Shown here: positions 9,731 to 15,591 of the stretch, in pieces
Layout of the letters: the number at the start of each line of letters is the position of its first letter
Position numbering within the stretch: the stretch's first letter is position 1
Position numbers and translations under genes: made by a program
Assembly: GCF_000178975.2 (NCBI RefSeq)
Contig: NC_015064.1
Location: 2,666,001 to 2,730,000, forward strand
Direction of reading: 5' to 3'
Origin: Granulicella tundricola MP5ACTX9
GTDB taxonomy: Bacteria; Acidobacteriota; Terriglobia; Terriglobales; Acidobacteriaceae
Length of the DNA stretch: 64,000 nucleotides
Notes under the pieces: generated by a model
Databases searched by the model: none
What the model was told of the DNA's origin: nothing
Seen by the model: the letters and a program-made list of their open reading frames with translations, nothing else

Positions 9731-10474
9731 TTGAACGTTCTTTGGTATTTTGAGAGGATGCAGAAGTTTGTCGGCTCTTTTATTTTAGCGGGTTTGTTGT
9801 CGGGTCTGGCTGGTTGTAAGACGGATGATGGGGGTAGGACGTCTCCGGAGGTGGCGGAAAACAACGCGCCGGGGCCGGTGGAGGCTCCCAAGGCTGCGAT
9901 ACGGAAGGCGGATGTGGTGGACGGCCGGCCGCTGGTGGTTTGTTTTGGGGATAGTTTGACAGCGGGCTATGGGGCTGAGGATGGGGCGAGCTATCCGGAT
10001 TTTCTGCAGAAGGACCTGGATGGAGCGGGGTATCGGTACCGGGTGGTGAATGAGGGGATCAGCGGGAATACGACGAAGGATGGGGTGGACCGGCTGGCGG
10101 GGGTCGAGCGGATGAAGGCGGCGGTGGTGGTGCTGGAGTTTGGGGGCAATGATGGGCTGCGGGGGTTCGACGTGAAGACGACGCGGGCGAATCTGGCGAC
10201 GATGATCGAAGGGCTGAAGGCGAGTGGGGCGAAGGTGGTGCTGGCGGGGATTACGCTGCCGCCTGATTATGGGGCGGATTATGTGACTAGCTTTACTGCG
10301 AATTATCCGGTTTTGGCGAAGAAGTACGGTGTGCCGGTGCTGCCGTTTTTGCTGAAGGATGTGTATGGGGTGCCGGGGATGATGCAGGGGGATCGGACGC
10401 ATGCGACGGAGAAGGGGAATGCGGTGGTGGCGCGGAATGTTTTGCCGCTGGTGGAGCCGCTGCTGAGGAAGTAG
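9731..10474 (+). CDS. tesA: TesA-like SGNH/GDSL esterase, predicted lipoprotein
   Basis: 247 aa from the TTG at 9731, which I prefer because AGGAGG (9718-9723) sits 7 bases upstream; ATG 9695 lacks a good site and ATG 9758 has GAGAGG directly abutting. The N-terminus has a hydrophobic stretch ending in the lipobox GLAGC (Cys29). SGNH blocks are clear: FGDSLTAGYG (nucleophile Ser75), GISGNTT, EFGGNDGLRG, and DRTHATEKG with Asp221/His224. The family hydrolyses acyl or aryl esters and acyl-thioesters at the membrane or in the periplasm. Divergent ybbA/ybbP-like genes support orthology to the E. coli tesA neighbourhood. Its natural substrate is unknown. Confidence 0.88.
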   Translation: MNVLWYFERMQKFVGSFILAGLLSGLAGCKTDDGGRTSPEVAENNAPGPVEAPKAAIRKADVVDGRPLVVCFGDSLTAGYGAEDGASYPDFLQKDLDGAGYRYRVVNEGISGNTTKDGVDRLAGVERMKAAVVVLEFGGNDGLRGFDVKTTRANLATMIEGLKASGAKVVLAGITLPPDYGADYVTSFTANYPVLAKKYGVPVLPFLLKDVYGVPGMMQGDRTHATEKGNAVVARNVLPLVEPLLRK

Positions 10475-10521
10475 AGGTGGGGAAGGCCCGGGGCTAAAGC
10501 CCGGTTGTCCTGGTTGCGAGG

Positions 10522-10614
10522 GACGGGGGGCTGAAGCCCCCCTCTCATCCGAACAGCAACGACAACAACAGCAAAGACCAATACGGAGGTTCTGAGCTTC
10601 GCTCAAAATGACGG
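10522..10614. repeat. Composite dispersed repeat (second copy)
   Basis: Same module order as 5305-5520: GGGGGGCTGAAGCCCCCC hairpin ending in TCCGAAC, a short CAA-rich spacer instead of the AACGGC array, then the unit TACGGAGGTTCTGAGCTTCG... ending in AAAATGACGG. It lies between the convergent tesA-like and truB genes and could act in transcript 3' ends. Confidence 0.8.
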
Positions 10615-10631
10615 TTGTTGCTGTGTGTGGT

Positions 10632-11516
10632 TCAGCCCATCACGACCATGGGGTGCATGAGGGTGCCGGCTATGCGCTTGGCGATGCAGAGGAGGTCAGT
10701 GGGGCTGGTGAAGACTTTGATCAGGGGGGCCTGGGAGAAGTCGGGGAGGTTGACCTGCATTCCGTTGCGGAGGCGGCCGGCTGCTTGATCGTCTACGGTG
10801 ACGGAGGGCATGTCCGGGAGCAGGGTGCGGGGGTGGGGGAGTAGCTCCGTGATGGTTTCGTCTGTGCTGGCCTGCTTGAGCTGGTCTACCGTGATGGCGT
10901 GGGCGAGGGTGAAGAGGCCGGCTCGGGTGCGGCGGAGGCTGGAGAGATGAGCTCCGCTTCCGGCTAGTTCACCTAGCTCGTGGGCGACCGAGCGGACGTA
11001 GCCTCCGGCGGAGACGGTCATCTGGAAGGTTGTGGTGTCGGCTTCGAGATCCAGGAGTTGGAAGTCGTGGATGTGGATGCGGGCGGGTTTGACGGGGACG
11101 GGGAGGCCAGCTCGGGCAAGCTTGTGGGCGGGGACGCCGCCTAGCTTTTTTGCGGAGTAGACGGGGGGGATTTGGTCGAGGTCGCCGTGGAACTTTTCTG
11201 CCAGTGTGCGGAGGTCTTCCAGGGACTGGGTGAGGGGCTTGGGGTCTGTGGCGGGGGTACCTTCTGCGTCGAAGGTGTCGGTGGCGAAGCCGAAGCGGAT
11301 GTGGCCGGTGTAGGACTTCTCCGCCTGGTTGAAGAACTGGGCGAGGCGGGTGTATTTGCCGAGGAGCAAAGGGAGTACGCCGGTGGCCATGGGGTCGAGG
11401 GTGCCGAGATGGCCGATGGATTTTTCTCCGGTGGCTCTACGGACGATGGAGACCACGTCGTGGGAGGTCATGCCGGTGGGTTTGTCCAGGATAAGGAGGC
11501 CGTTGAGAGGGGGCAA
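10632..11516 (-). CDS. truB: tRNA pseudouridine-55 synthase
   Basis: 294 aa from the TTG at 11516. TruB isomerises U55 in the T-loop of tRNAs. Family motifs: GLLILDKPTGMTSHDVV, the catalytic block GHLGTLDPMATGVLP with the nucleophilic Asp in TLDP, KSYTG, and QIPPVYSAKK; residues 200-225 hold the GGYVRSVAHELG block. The C-terminal region resembles a PUA-like extension. The start is uncertain: an open frame extends to a TTG at 11567, but the additional 17 residues are unlike TruB N-termini. The upstream flank carries another copy of the dispersed hairpin repeat. It is probably monocistronic. Confidence 0.93.
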   Translation of the reverse strand: MPPLNGLLILDKPTGMTSHDVVSIVRRATGEKSIGHLGTLDPMATGVLPLLLGKYTRLAQFFNQAEKSYTGHIRFGFATDTFDAEGTPATDPKPLTQSLEDLRTLAEKFHGDLDQIPPVYSAKKLGGVPAHKLARAGLPVPVKPARIHIHDFQLLDLEADTTTFQMTVSAGGYVRSVAHELGELAGSGAHLSSLRRTRAGLFTLAHAITVDQLKQASTDETITELLPHPRTLLPDMPSVTVDDQAAGRLRNGMQVNLPDFSQAPLIKVFTSPTDLLCIAKRIAGTLMHPMVVMG

Positions 11517-11580
11517 GGGTGTTCTTTCTATTAATGGTGAGTGGTGGGCGAGAACAAGCAACAGCAACGGCCAGAGCCAA

Positions 11581-11612
11581 TACGGAGGTTCTGAGCTTCG
11601 CTCAGAATGACG
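11581..11612. repeat. Dispersed hairpin repeat unit
   Basis: One copy of the TACGGAGGTTCTGAGCTTCG / CTCAGAATGACG unit, preceded by a CAA-rich spacer, between truB and folE. Confidence 0.8.
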
Positions 11613-11691
11613 ACCTTGCTTGGGTGACGGCGTTGTTTGAGCTGACGGTGTTGGCTAAGGAAACAGCGCTGGAAACGAGAACGGTAATACG

Positions 11692-12282
11692 CTAGAGGGT
11701 CGTTTTATGGCGGACCAGCGAGAGAAACTCGTTACGGGTTTGGAGTTGGGTTTTGAAGACGCCCAGCATGGCGGAGGTGACGGTGTGGGAGTGCTGTTTT
11801 TCTACGCCGCGCATCATCATGCAGAGGTGCTGGGCTTCAAGGATGATGCCTACGCCCTGGGGGGCGATGGCCTCTTCGATGGACTCGGCGATCTGGCGGG
11901 TGAGGCGCTCCTGGACTTGCAGGCGGCGGGCGAAGACGTCGACGAGGCGTGCGATCTTGCTGAGACCGATGACCTTACCGTTGGGGACGTAGGCGACGTG
12001 GGCCTTGCCGAAGAAGGGCAGGAGATGGTGCTCGCACTGGGAATAGAACTCGATGTCTTTGACGATGACCATCTCGTCGTAGTCGACGTCGAAGAGGGCG
12101 TTGTGGAGGACCTCTGTGACGGTCTGTTTATAGCCCTGGGTGAGGAAGGCGGTGGACTTCTCCATGCGCTCCGGAGTGCGGAGAAGGCCGTCGCGGTCAG
12201 GGTCTTCGCCCATGCGGCGGATCATCTCGCGGTAGAGGTCTTGCGTCGATGCGGATGCGAGGGTCTGGTTCTGTTCGGACAT
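11692..12282 (-). CDS. folE: GTP cyclohydrolase I
   Basis: 196 aa, typical length. Converts GTP to 7,8-dihydroneopterin triphosphate, the first step of tetrahydrofolate, tetrahydrobiopterin and queuosine precursor synthesis. Zinc ligands are visible in [10 protein letters not shown] (Cys and His) and in [10 protein letters not shown] (Cys); [19 protein letters not shown] and [10 protein letters not shown] are the conserved core blocks, and the terminal block [12 protein letters not shown] is present. It is the last gene of an operon with two PTPS paralogues (15-base gap upstream), so its product is likely handed to them. Confidence 0.96.
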   Translation of the reverse strand: MSEQNQTLASASTQDLYREMIRRMGEDPDRDGLLRTPERMEKSTAFLTQGYKQTVTEVLHNALFDVDYDEMVIVKDIEFYSQCEHHLLPFFGKAHVAYVPNGKVIGLSKIARLVDVFARRLQVQERLTRQIAESIEEAIAPQGVGIILEAQHLCMMMRGVEKQHSHTVTSAMLGVFKTQLQTRNEFLSLVRHKTTL

Positions 12283-12297
12283 TGCGGACGTACCTTT

Positions 12298-12723
12298 CTA
12301 GAGCTTGGGCAGATGCGCGGGGCCGGCGTAGTCGAAGGAGTTGTTGGGGGTCTCTTCGATGTGGATGCGCTCGAGCCGGGCGTGGGGGTAGGTGAGGAAG
12401 ATTTTGTGGAGCTCGATGGAGAGGTTCTCTGTGCTGGGGACCAGGTCCGCGAAGAGAGCGAGGGTGTTGAGGTTGGTCTGGTCGAAGGGCGCGAGGAGAT
12501 GCGCGTGGGCGAAGGCGTCGAGGTCAGCGAGGTTGGTGACCATGCCGGTGGCGGGATCGACTGGGCCGCTGAAGCAGACCTCTACCGTGTAGTTGTGGCC
12601 GTGGCCGTAGGGGTTGTTGCACTTGCCGAAGGTGGCCTGGTTCTGCGCGGCTGAGAGCGTGTCCGCGTGGAGGCGGTGGGAGGCGGAGAAGTGGTAGCGG
12701 CGGGAGAGGTGGGCGATGGGCAT
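12298..12723 (-). CDS. 6-pyruvoyltetrahydropterin synthase paralogue with altered catalytic dyad
   Basis: 141 aa from ATG 12723, which overlaps the upstream stop as TGATG. PTPS fold: zinc histidines His16, His41 and His43 (GHGHNY), Cys35 in the spacing C-x5-HGH, PVDPATGMVTNLADLD, and PSTENLS. In characterised PTPS enzymes an Asp-His pair completes the catalytic triad with the Cys; here the aligned position reads FDQTNLN, so Asp81 is kept but His is replaced by Gln82 (codon CAG). It may be a slower enzyme, a different lyase, or a partner subunit of the intact paralogue encoded just upstream. The open frame extends farther upstream, but that part overlaps the upstream gene in another frame and is not real. 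Confidence 0.85.
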   Translation of the reverse strand: MPIAHLSRRYHFSASHRLHADTLSAAQNQATFGKCNNPYGHGHNYTVEVCFSGPVDPATGMVTNLADLDAFAHAHLLAPFDQTNLNTLALFADLVPSTENLSIELHKIFLTYPHARLERIHIEETPNNSFDYAGPAHLPKL

Positions 12724-13163
12724 CAGTTCCCTGCTCCTGCCTCGGCCTCTGGGCCGAAGTCTCCGTAAAAGTCTGCGAAGAGGTCCGGCATCTCGTAGAC
12801 GCGGACGCGGTGGAGGGTGGCGTTGGGGATCTTGCCGGCGAGGCGACGCCAGATGGCTATCGCAATGTTTTCCGTGGTGGGGATGACGGTGGCAAAGTCT
12901 GGGATTTCCAGGTTGAGGTGGCGATGGTCGTAGACGCCTACGACCTCTTGCTCGAGGATATCCTTCAGCTTCTTCAGGTCTACTACGAAGCCGGTGATGG
13001 GGTCTACTTCGCCCGCTACGGTGACTTCCAGGGTGTAGTTGTGGCCGTGCCCGTTGCGATTGGCGCATTTGCCGAAGATGCGTTCGTTCTCTTGCTGCGA
13101 GAGGGCATCGTTCCAGTAGAAGTGGGCTGCGGAGAACTCGGCTTTGCGGGTGAGGAGGATCAT
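12723..13163 (-). CDS. 6-pyruvoyltetrahydropterin synthase / QueD family protein
   Basis: 146 aa from ATG 13163. Zinc histidines His14, His39 and His41, catalytic Cys33 in FGKCANRNGHGHNY (C-x5-HGH spacing as in animal PTPS rather than C-x3-HGH as in classical QueD), and the Asp79-His80 dyad in YDHRHLN are all present, followed by IPTTENIAIAIW. Expected chemistry: dihydroneopterin triphosphate to 6-pyruvoyl-tetrahydropterin, or 6-carboxytetrahydropterin if it serves queuosine. No queC, queE or queF and no sepiapterin reductase is nearby, so the pathway is open. First gene of the PTPS-PTPS-folE operon. Confidence 0.88.
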   Translation of the reverse strand: MILLTRKAEFSAAHFYWNDALSQQENERIFGKCANRNGHGHNYTLEVTVAGEVDPITGFVVDLKKLKDILEQEVVGVYDHRHLNLEIPDFATVIPTTENIAIAIWRRLAGKIPNATLHRVRVYEMPDLFADFYGDFGPEAEAGAGN

Positions 13164-13251
13164 AGGGTGTGCCTGTTTAGATGTTAGCGGAATGGGGTGG
13201 GGTGCGGGAGTGGGTAGGCAAGGCAACGACAAAAGCAAGAACAAAAGCCAA

Positions 13252-13283
13252 TACGGAGGTTCTGAGCTTCGCTCAGAATGACG
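13252..13283. repeat. Dispersed hairpin repeat unit
   Basis: A further copy of the TACGGAGGTTCTGAGCTTCG / CTCAGAATGACG unit in the gap between the PTPS operon and the glycosyltransferase gene, preceded by a CAA-rich spacer (AAGCAAGAACAAAAGCC). Confidence 0.8.
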
Positions 13284-13324
13284 ACCTAAAACAAACAACG
13301 ACCTAAAACAGACAACGGCAACAA

Positions 13325-13367
13325 CCACAACCGTCATTCTGAGCTTCGCTCAGAATGACGGTTGTGG
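13325..13367. repeat. 19-bp perfect palindrome of the dispersed repeat family
   Basis: Two perfect 19-base arms (CCACAACCGTCATTCTGAG and its complement) around the 5-base centre CTTCG. It corresponds to two half-units of the dispersed repeat fused head to head. It lies 18 bases past the glycosyltransferase stop and would form a strong RNA hairpin at that gene's 3' end. Confidence 0.85.
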
Positions 13368-13385
13368 AGGGTTGAGATTTTGGCA

Positions 13386-14474
13386 TCAGTGGGTGTCGGT
13401 GGGGTAGGTGCGGCCCTTCCATTCGACTGATTTGGTGATCTTGACCTGCATGTAGCTGCGGAGGAGGAGCACGATCAGCAGGGGCAGGCCGAGGATGGCT
13501 ATGGCGCAGTCCGTGATGGGGAAGTTGGAGCGGGAGGTTCGGCGGTAGAAGGCCCAGAGGCCGCGGAACCAGACCACAAAGAGGGCTGCTCGCTGCCAAC
13601 TGATGAAGAAGGGGTAGACGAGAGCGATCGTTGGGATTCCGACGATGAGGAGGAGCTCCAGCGAGCGCATGGCGGCCATCACGAGGGCGTTTGAGAAGAG
13701 GAGTGCGAGGTTTTTGGTCCAGCCCTCCACCATGGCGGCGTTGGTGCGGTACATGCGCGTGGCGAGGGCGTCCGGGGCATAGCGAAAACGGAGGGGGTGT
13801 TTGGCTCGCTTGATGTTGCGGGCGAGGGCCACGTCTTCAAGAACGTCCGGGCCTACGGCTCGGTGGCCTCCGACGGAGAAGTAGGCTTCCTGCTCCACCA
13901 TGAGGAACTGGCCGTTGGCTGCGGCGATACGGTTGTCGGGGTCGTTGACCTTGGCCATGGGGTAGGTTGTGGCGAGCTCCGCGAAGACAAGGGGCATGAG
14001 GGCTCGCTGCCAGAAGGTAGAGACGAGCTGGCGGGGCGAGTACGAGAGGAGGGCTACCTTATATTTTTCAAGTTCGTGGCGTGCGCGGGAGAGGTCGCCG
14101 GGCTCGTGGATGGTGTCGGCGTCTGTGAAGACGAAGAGGCGGCCGCGGGCGATCTGAGCTCCGGCCCAGCAGGCGCTGGTCTTGCCGGTGAAGCCGGAGT
14201 TGCGGCCGGGTTCGAGGGTGGGTGCCGGGAGGGCGATGACGCCGGGGGTTTGCGCGGCTTGCGCGATGATACGGGGGGTCTCGTCTGTGGAGTGGTCGTC
14301 GACGACGATGAGCTCCCAGTGGCGGCCGAGCTCAAAGCCGGGCTCGGACTGGGCGAGGAGGGATTCGAGGCAGGCGGGGAGAGCGTCCTGCTCGTTACGG
14401 GCGGGGACGATGACGGTGAGTTCGAGCGGCGAAGTTTGGGGTACCGCGGGGATGTTTTCTGAGATGTCGGCCAC
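13386..14474 (-). CDS. Family 2 glycosyltransferase with membrane C-terminus
   Basis: 362 aa. GT-A fold signatures: LTVIVPARNEQDALP at the N-terminus, LIVVDDHSTDET, and FTDADT (DxD-type metal/nucleotide-sugar site) near residue 118. About three to four hydrophobic helices follow (roughly 255-345), including LELLLIVGIPTIALVYPFF and CAIAILGLPLLIVLLL. This domain order resembles hopanoid-associated HpnB and carotenoid-type GT2 enzymes, in which a lipid acceptor is glycosylated at the inner membrane. No squalene, hopene or carotenoid gene is close by, so the acceptor is not assigned. It starts 31 bases from the divergent TlpA-like gene. Confidence 0.85.
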   Translation of the reverse strand: MADISENIPAVPQTSPLELTVIVPARNEQDALPACLESLLAQSEPGFELGRHWELIVVDDHSTDETPRIIAQAAQTPGVIALPAPTLEPGRNSGFTGKTSACWAGAQIARGRLFVFTDADTIHEPGDLSRARHELEKYKVALLSYSPRQLVSTFWQRALMPLVFAELATTYPMAKVNDPDNRIAAANGQFLMVEQEAYFSVGGHRAVGPDVLEDVALARNIKRAKHPLRFRYAPDALATRMYRTNAAMVEGWTKNLALLFSNALVMAAMRSLELLLIVGIPTIALVYPFFISWQRAALFVVWFRGLWAFYRRTSRSNFPITDCAIAILGLPLLIVLLLRSYMQVKITKSVEWKGRTYPTDTH

Positions 14475-14505
14475 GAGTTCGTATTATAGGAAGGTGGAGC
14501 GTGGC

Positions 14506-14994
14506 GTGCGAAGAGTCTGGACGAGTTTGGCGGCGGCATTGTTGATGGCGGGGCTGACGGCGTGCGATCGCGGGTCGCATCCGGGGAATATCGGCAAGCC
14601 TGCGGCACAGTTTGTGATGACCGATGGCGTGGAGACGGTGGACCTGGCGAAGCTACGCGGGAAGATCGTCGTGCTGAACCTTTGGGCGACCTGGTGCGCG
14701 CCGTGCGTGCAGGAGCTGCCGAGCCTGCTGGCGTTGAAGCAGAAGATGCCGGGAATCGCGGTGGTGGCCGTGAGCACGGACCAGGATGACGAGGTTTATC
14801 GGGCGTTCCTGGTGAAGCATCATGTGGATATCCCGACGGTTCGGGACTCGGACGCGAAGATCAATGCGCTGTATGGGACGGTGCAGATTCCGGAGACGTA
14901 CATCATCGACCGGAACGGGGTGCTGCGGCGGAAGTTTATTGGCGCGCAGGATTGGACGGGGCCGGAGATTACGGATTATCTGAGCAAGTTGTAA
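14506..14994 (+). CDS. TlpA-like thioredoxin-fold lipoprotein
   Basis: 162 aa from the GTG at 14506, chosen for GGTGGAG (14493-14499) six bases upstream; GTG 14494 has its purine run directly abutting. The N-terminus MRRVWTSLAAALLMAGLTAC ends in a lipobox with Cys20. The thioredoxin domain has LWATWCAPCVQELPSL (redox-active WCAPC, residues 63-67), VAVSTDQDD and the cis-Pro loop IPETYIID. TlpA/ResA-type proteins reduce disulfides in periplasmic proteins, often apocytochromes c. No cytochrome-maturation gene is adjacent, but cytochrome c genes occur later in the window. Confidence 0.88.
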   Translation: MRRVWTSLAAALLMAGLTACDRGSHPGNIGKPAAQFVMTDGVETVDLAKLRGKIVVLNLWATWCAPCVQELPSLLALKQKMPGIAVVAVSTDQDDEVYRAFLVKHHVDIPTVRDSDAKINALYGTVQIPETYIIDRNGVLRRKFIGAQDWTGPEITDYLSKL

Positions 14995-15042
14995 ACCCAG
15001 GTCCGAAGATCCGGAGCTGGGGCACCCTGCTAAAATCGGCGT

Positions 15043-15342
15043 ATGACTCAGGTTGAAGTGATGTACCGCTATGGATCGGTTCCGACCGAGGCTGCGACGC
15101 TTGCGCTCGGGGCTATGCGCGAGGTTTACGGGATTCGCCGGATGGAGTTCAAGGAGCTGGAGCAGACGGTGCGGGTGGAGTACGACTCGACGCGTCTGAC
15201 CGAGGCTGTGATCTACCAGCTTCTGCGGCGTACGGGGTTGGATATCAGCGAGCAGCTTGCGCTGACTGTGCCGGCTCCGCCACCGCCTCCTCCTGCTCCT
15301 CCGGCAGCGCCCCCGGCCGCACCTGTGGCGGCTAAGGTTTAG
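15043..15342 (+). CDS. Small hypothetical protein, ferredoxin-like fold with Pro/Ala tail
   Basis: 99 aa, function unknown. The pattern is strand (QVEVMYRYG), helix (TEAATLALGAMREVY), two strands around RRMEFKELEQTVRVEYD, helix (LTEAVIYQLLRRTG), as in the ferredoxin-like heavy-metal-associated fold, but the metal-binding CxxC is absent and there is no Cys at all. The last ~25 residues are almost only Pro, Ala and Val. It lies 48 bases after the TlpA-like gene on the same strand and may be co-transcribed. Confidence 0.7.
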   Translation: MTQVEVMYRYGSVPTEAATLALGAMREVYGIRRMEFKELEQTVRVEYDSTRLTEAVIYQLLRRTGLDISEQLALTVPAPPPPPPAPPAAPPAAPVAAKV

Positions 15343-15398
15343 GGCTTGCTTCAGAGGCGAAAGTTCGATAATCTAGTCAGGTTGCAGTAACGCAATGT

Positions 15399-15475
15399 GC
15401 GCCCGTAGCTCAGCTGGATAGAGCATTTGGCTACGAACCAAAGGGTCGGAGGTTCGAATCCTTCCGGGCGCACCA
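15399..15475 (+). tRNA. tRNA-Arg (anticodon ACG)
   Basis: A 77-base cloverleaf with acceptor GCGCCCG/CGGGCGC, D-arm AGCTCAGCTGGATAGAGC, anticodon stem TTTGG/CCAAA with loop CTACGAA (anticodon ACG), T-arm GGTTCGAATCC and encoded CCA. A34 is expected to become inosine and read CGU, CGC and CGA. Confidence 0.97.
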
Positions 15476-15552
15476 TATCAAGCTTTGAGTGATCCGCTCA
15501 TTCGGCTTTTTCGAGATATTACTTCTTCCCCTTCAAGTTATGAGCGCTAAAG

Positions 15553-15589
15553 TTCAGGGCAGGCGCGACGTGTTCGCGCCTGCCCTGAA
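15553..15589 (-). terminator. Hairpin terminator after the GH2 gene
   Basis: A 16-bp perfect inverted repeat (TTCAGGGCAGGCGCGA and its complement, 5-base loop) begins two bases after the GH2 stop codon in the minus direction and is followed by CTTTAGC. Very stable, although the U-tract is short. Confidence 0.75.
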
Positions 15590-15591
15590 AC

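Noticed and set aside
13164-13337. N-terminal extension of the upstream PTPS protein
   Set aside because: The extension is repeat-derived (GRHSERSSEPPYW) and PTPS homology begins at ATG 13163.
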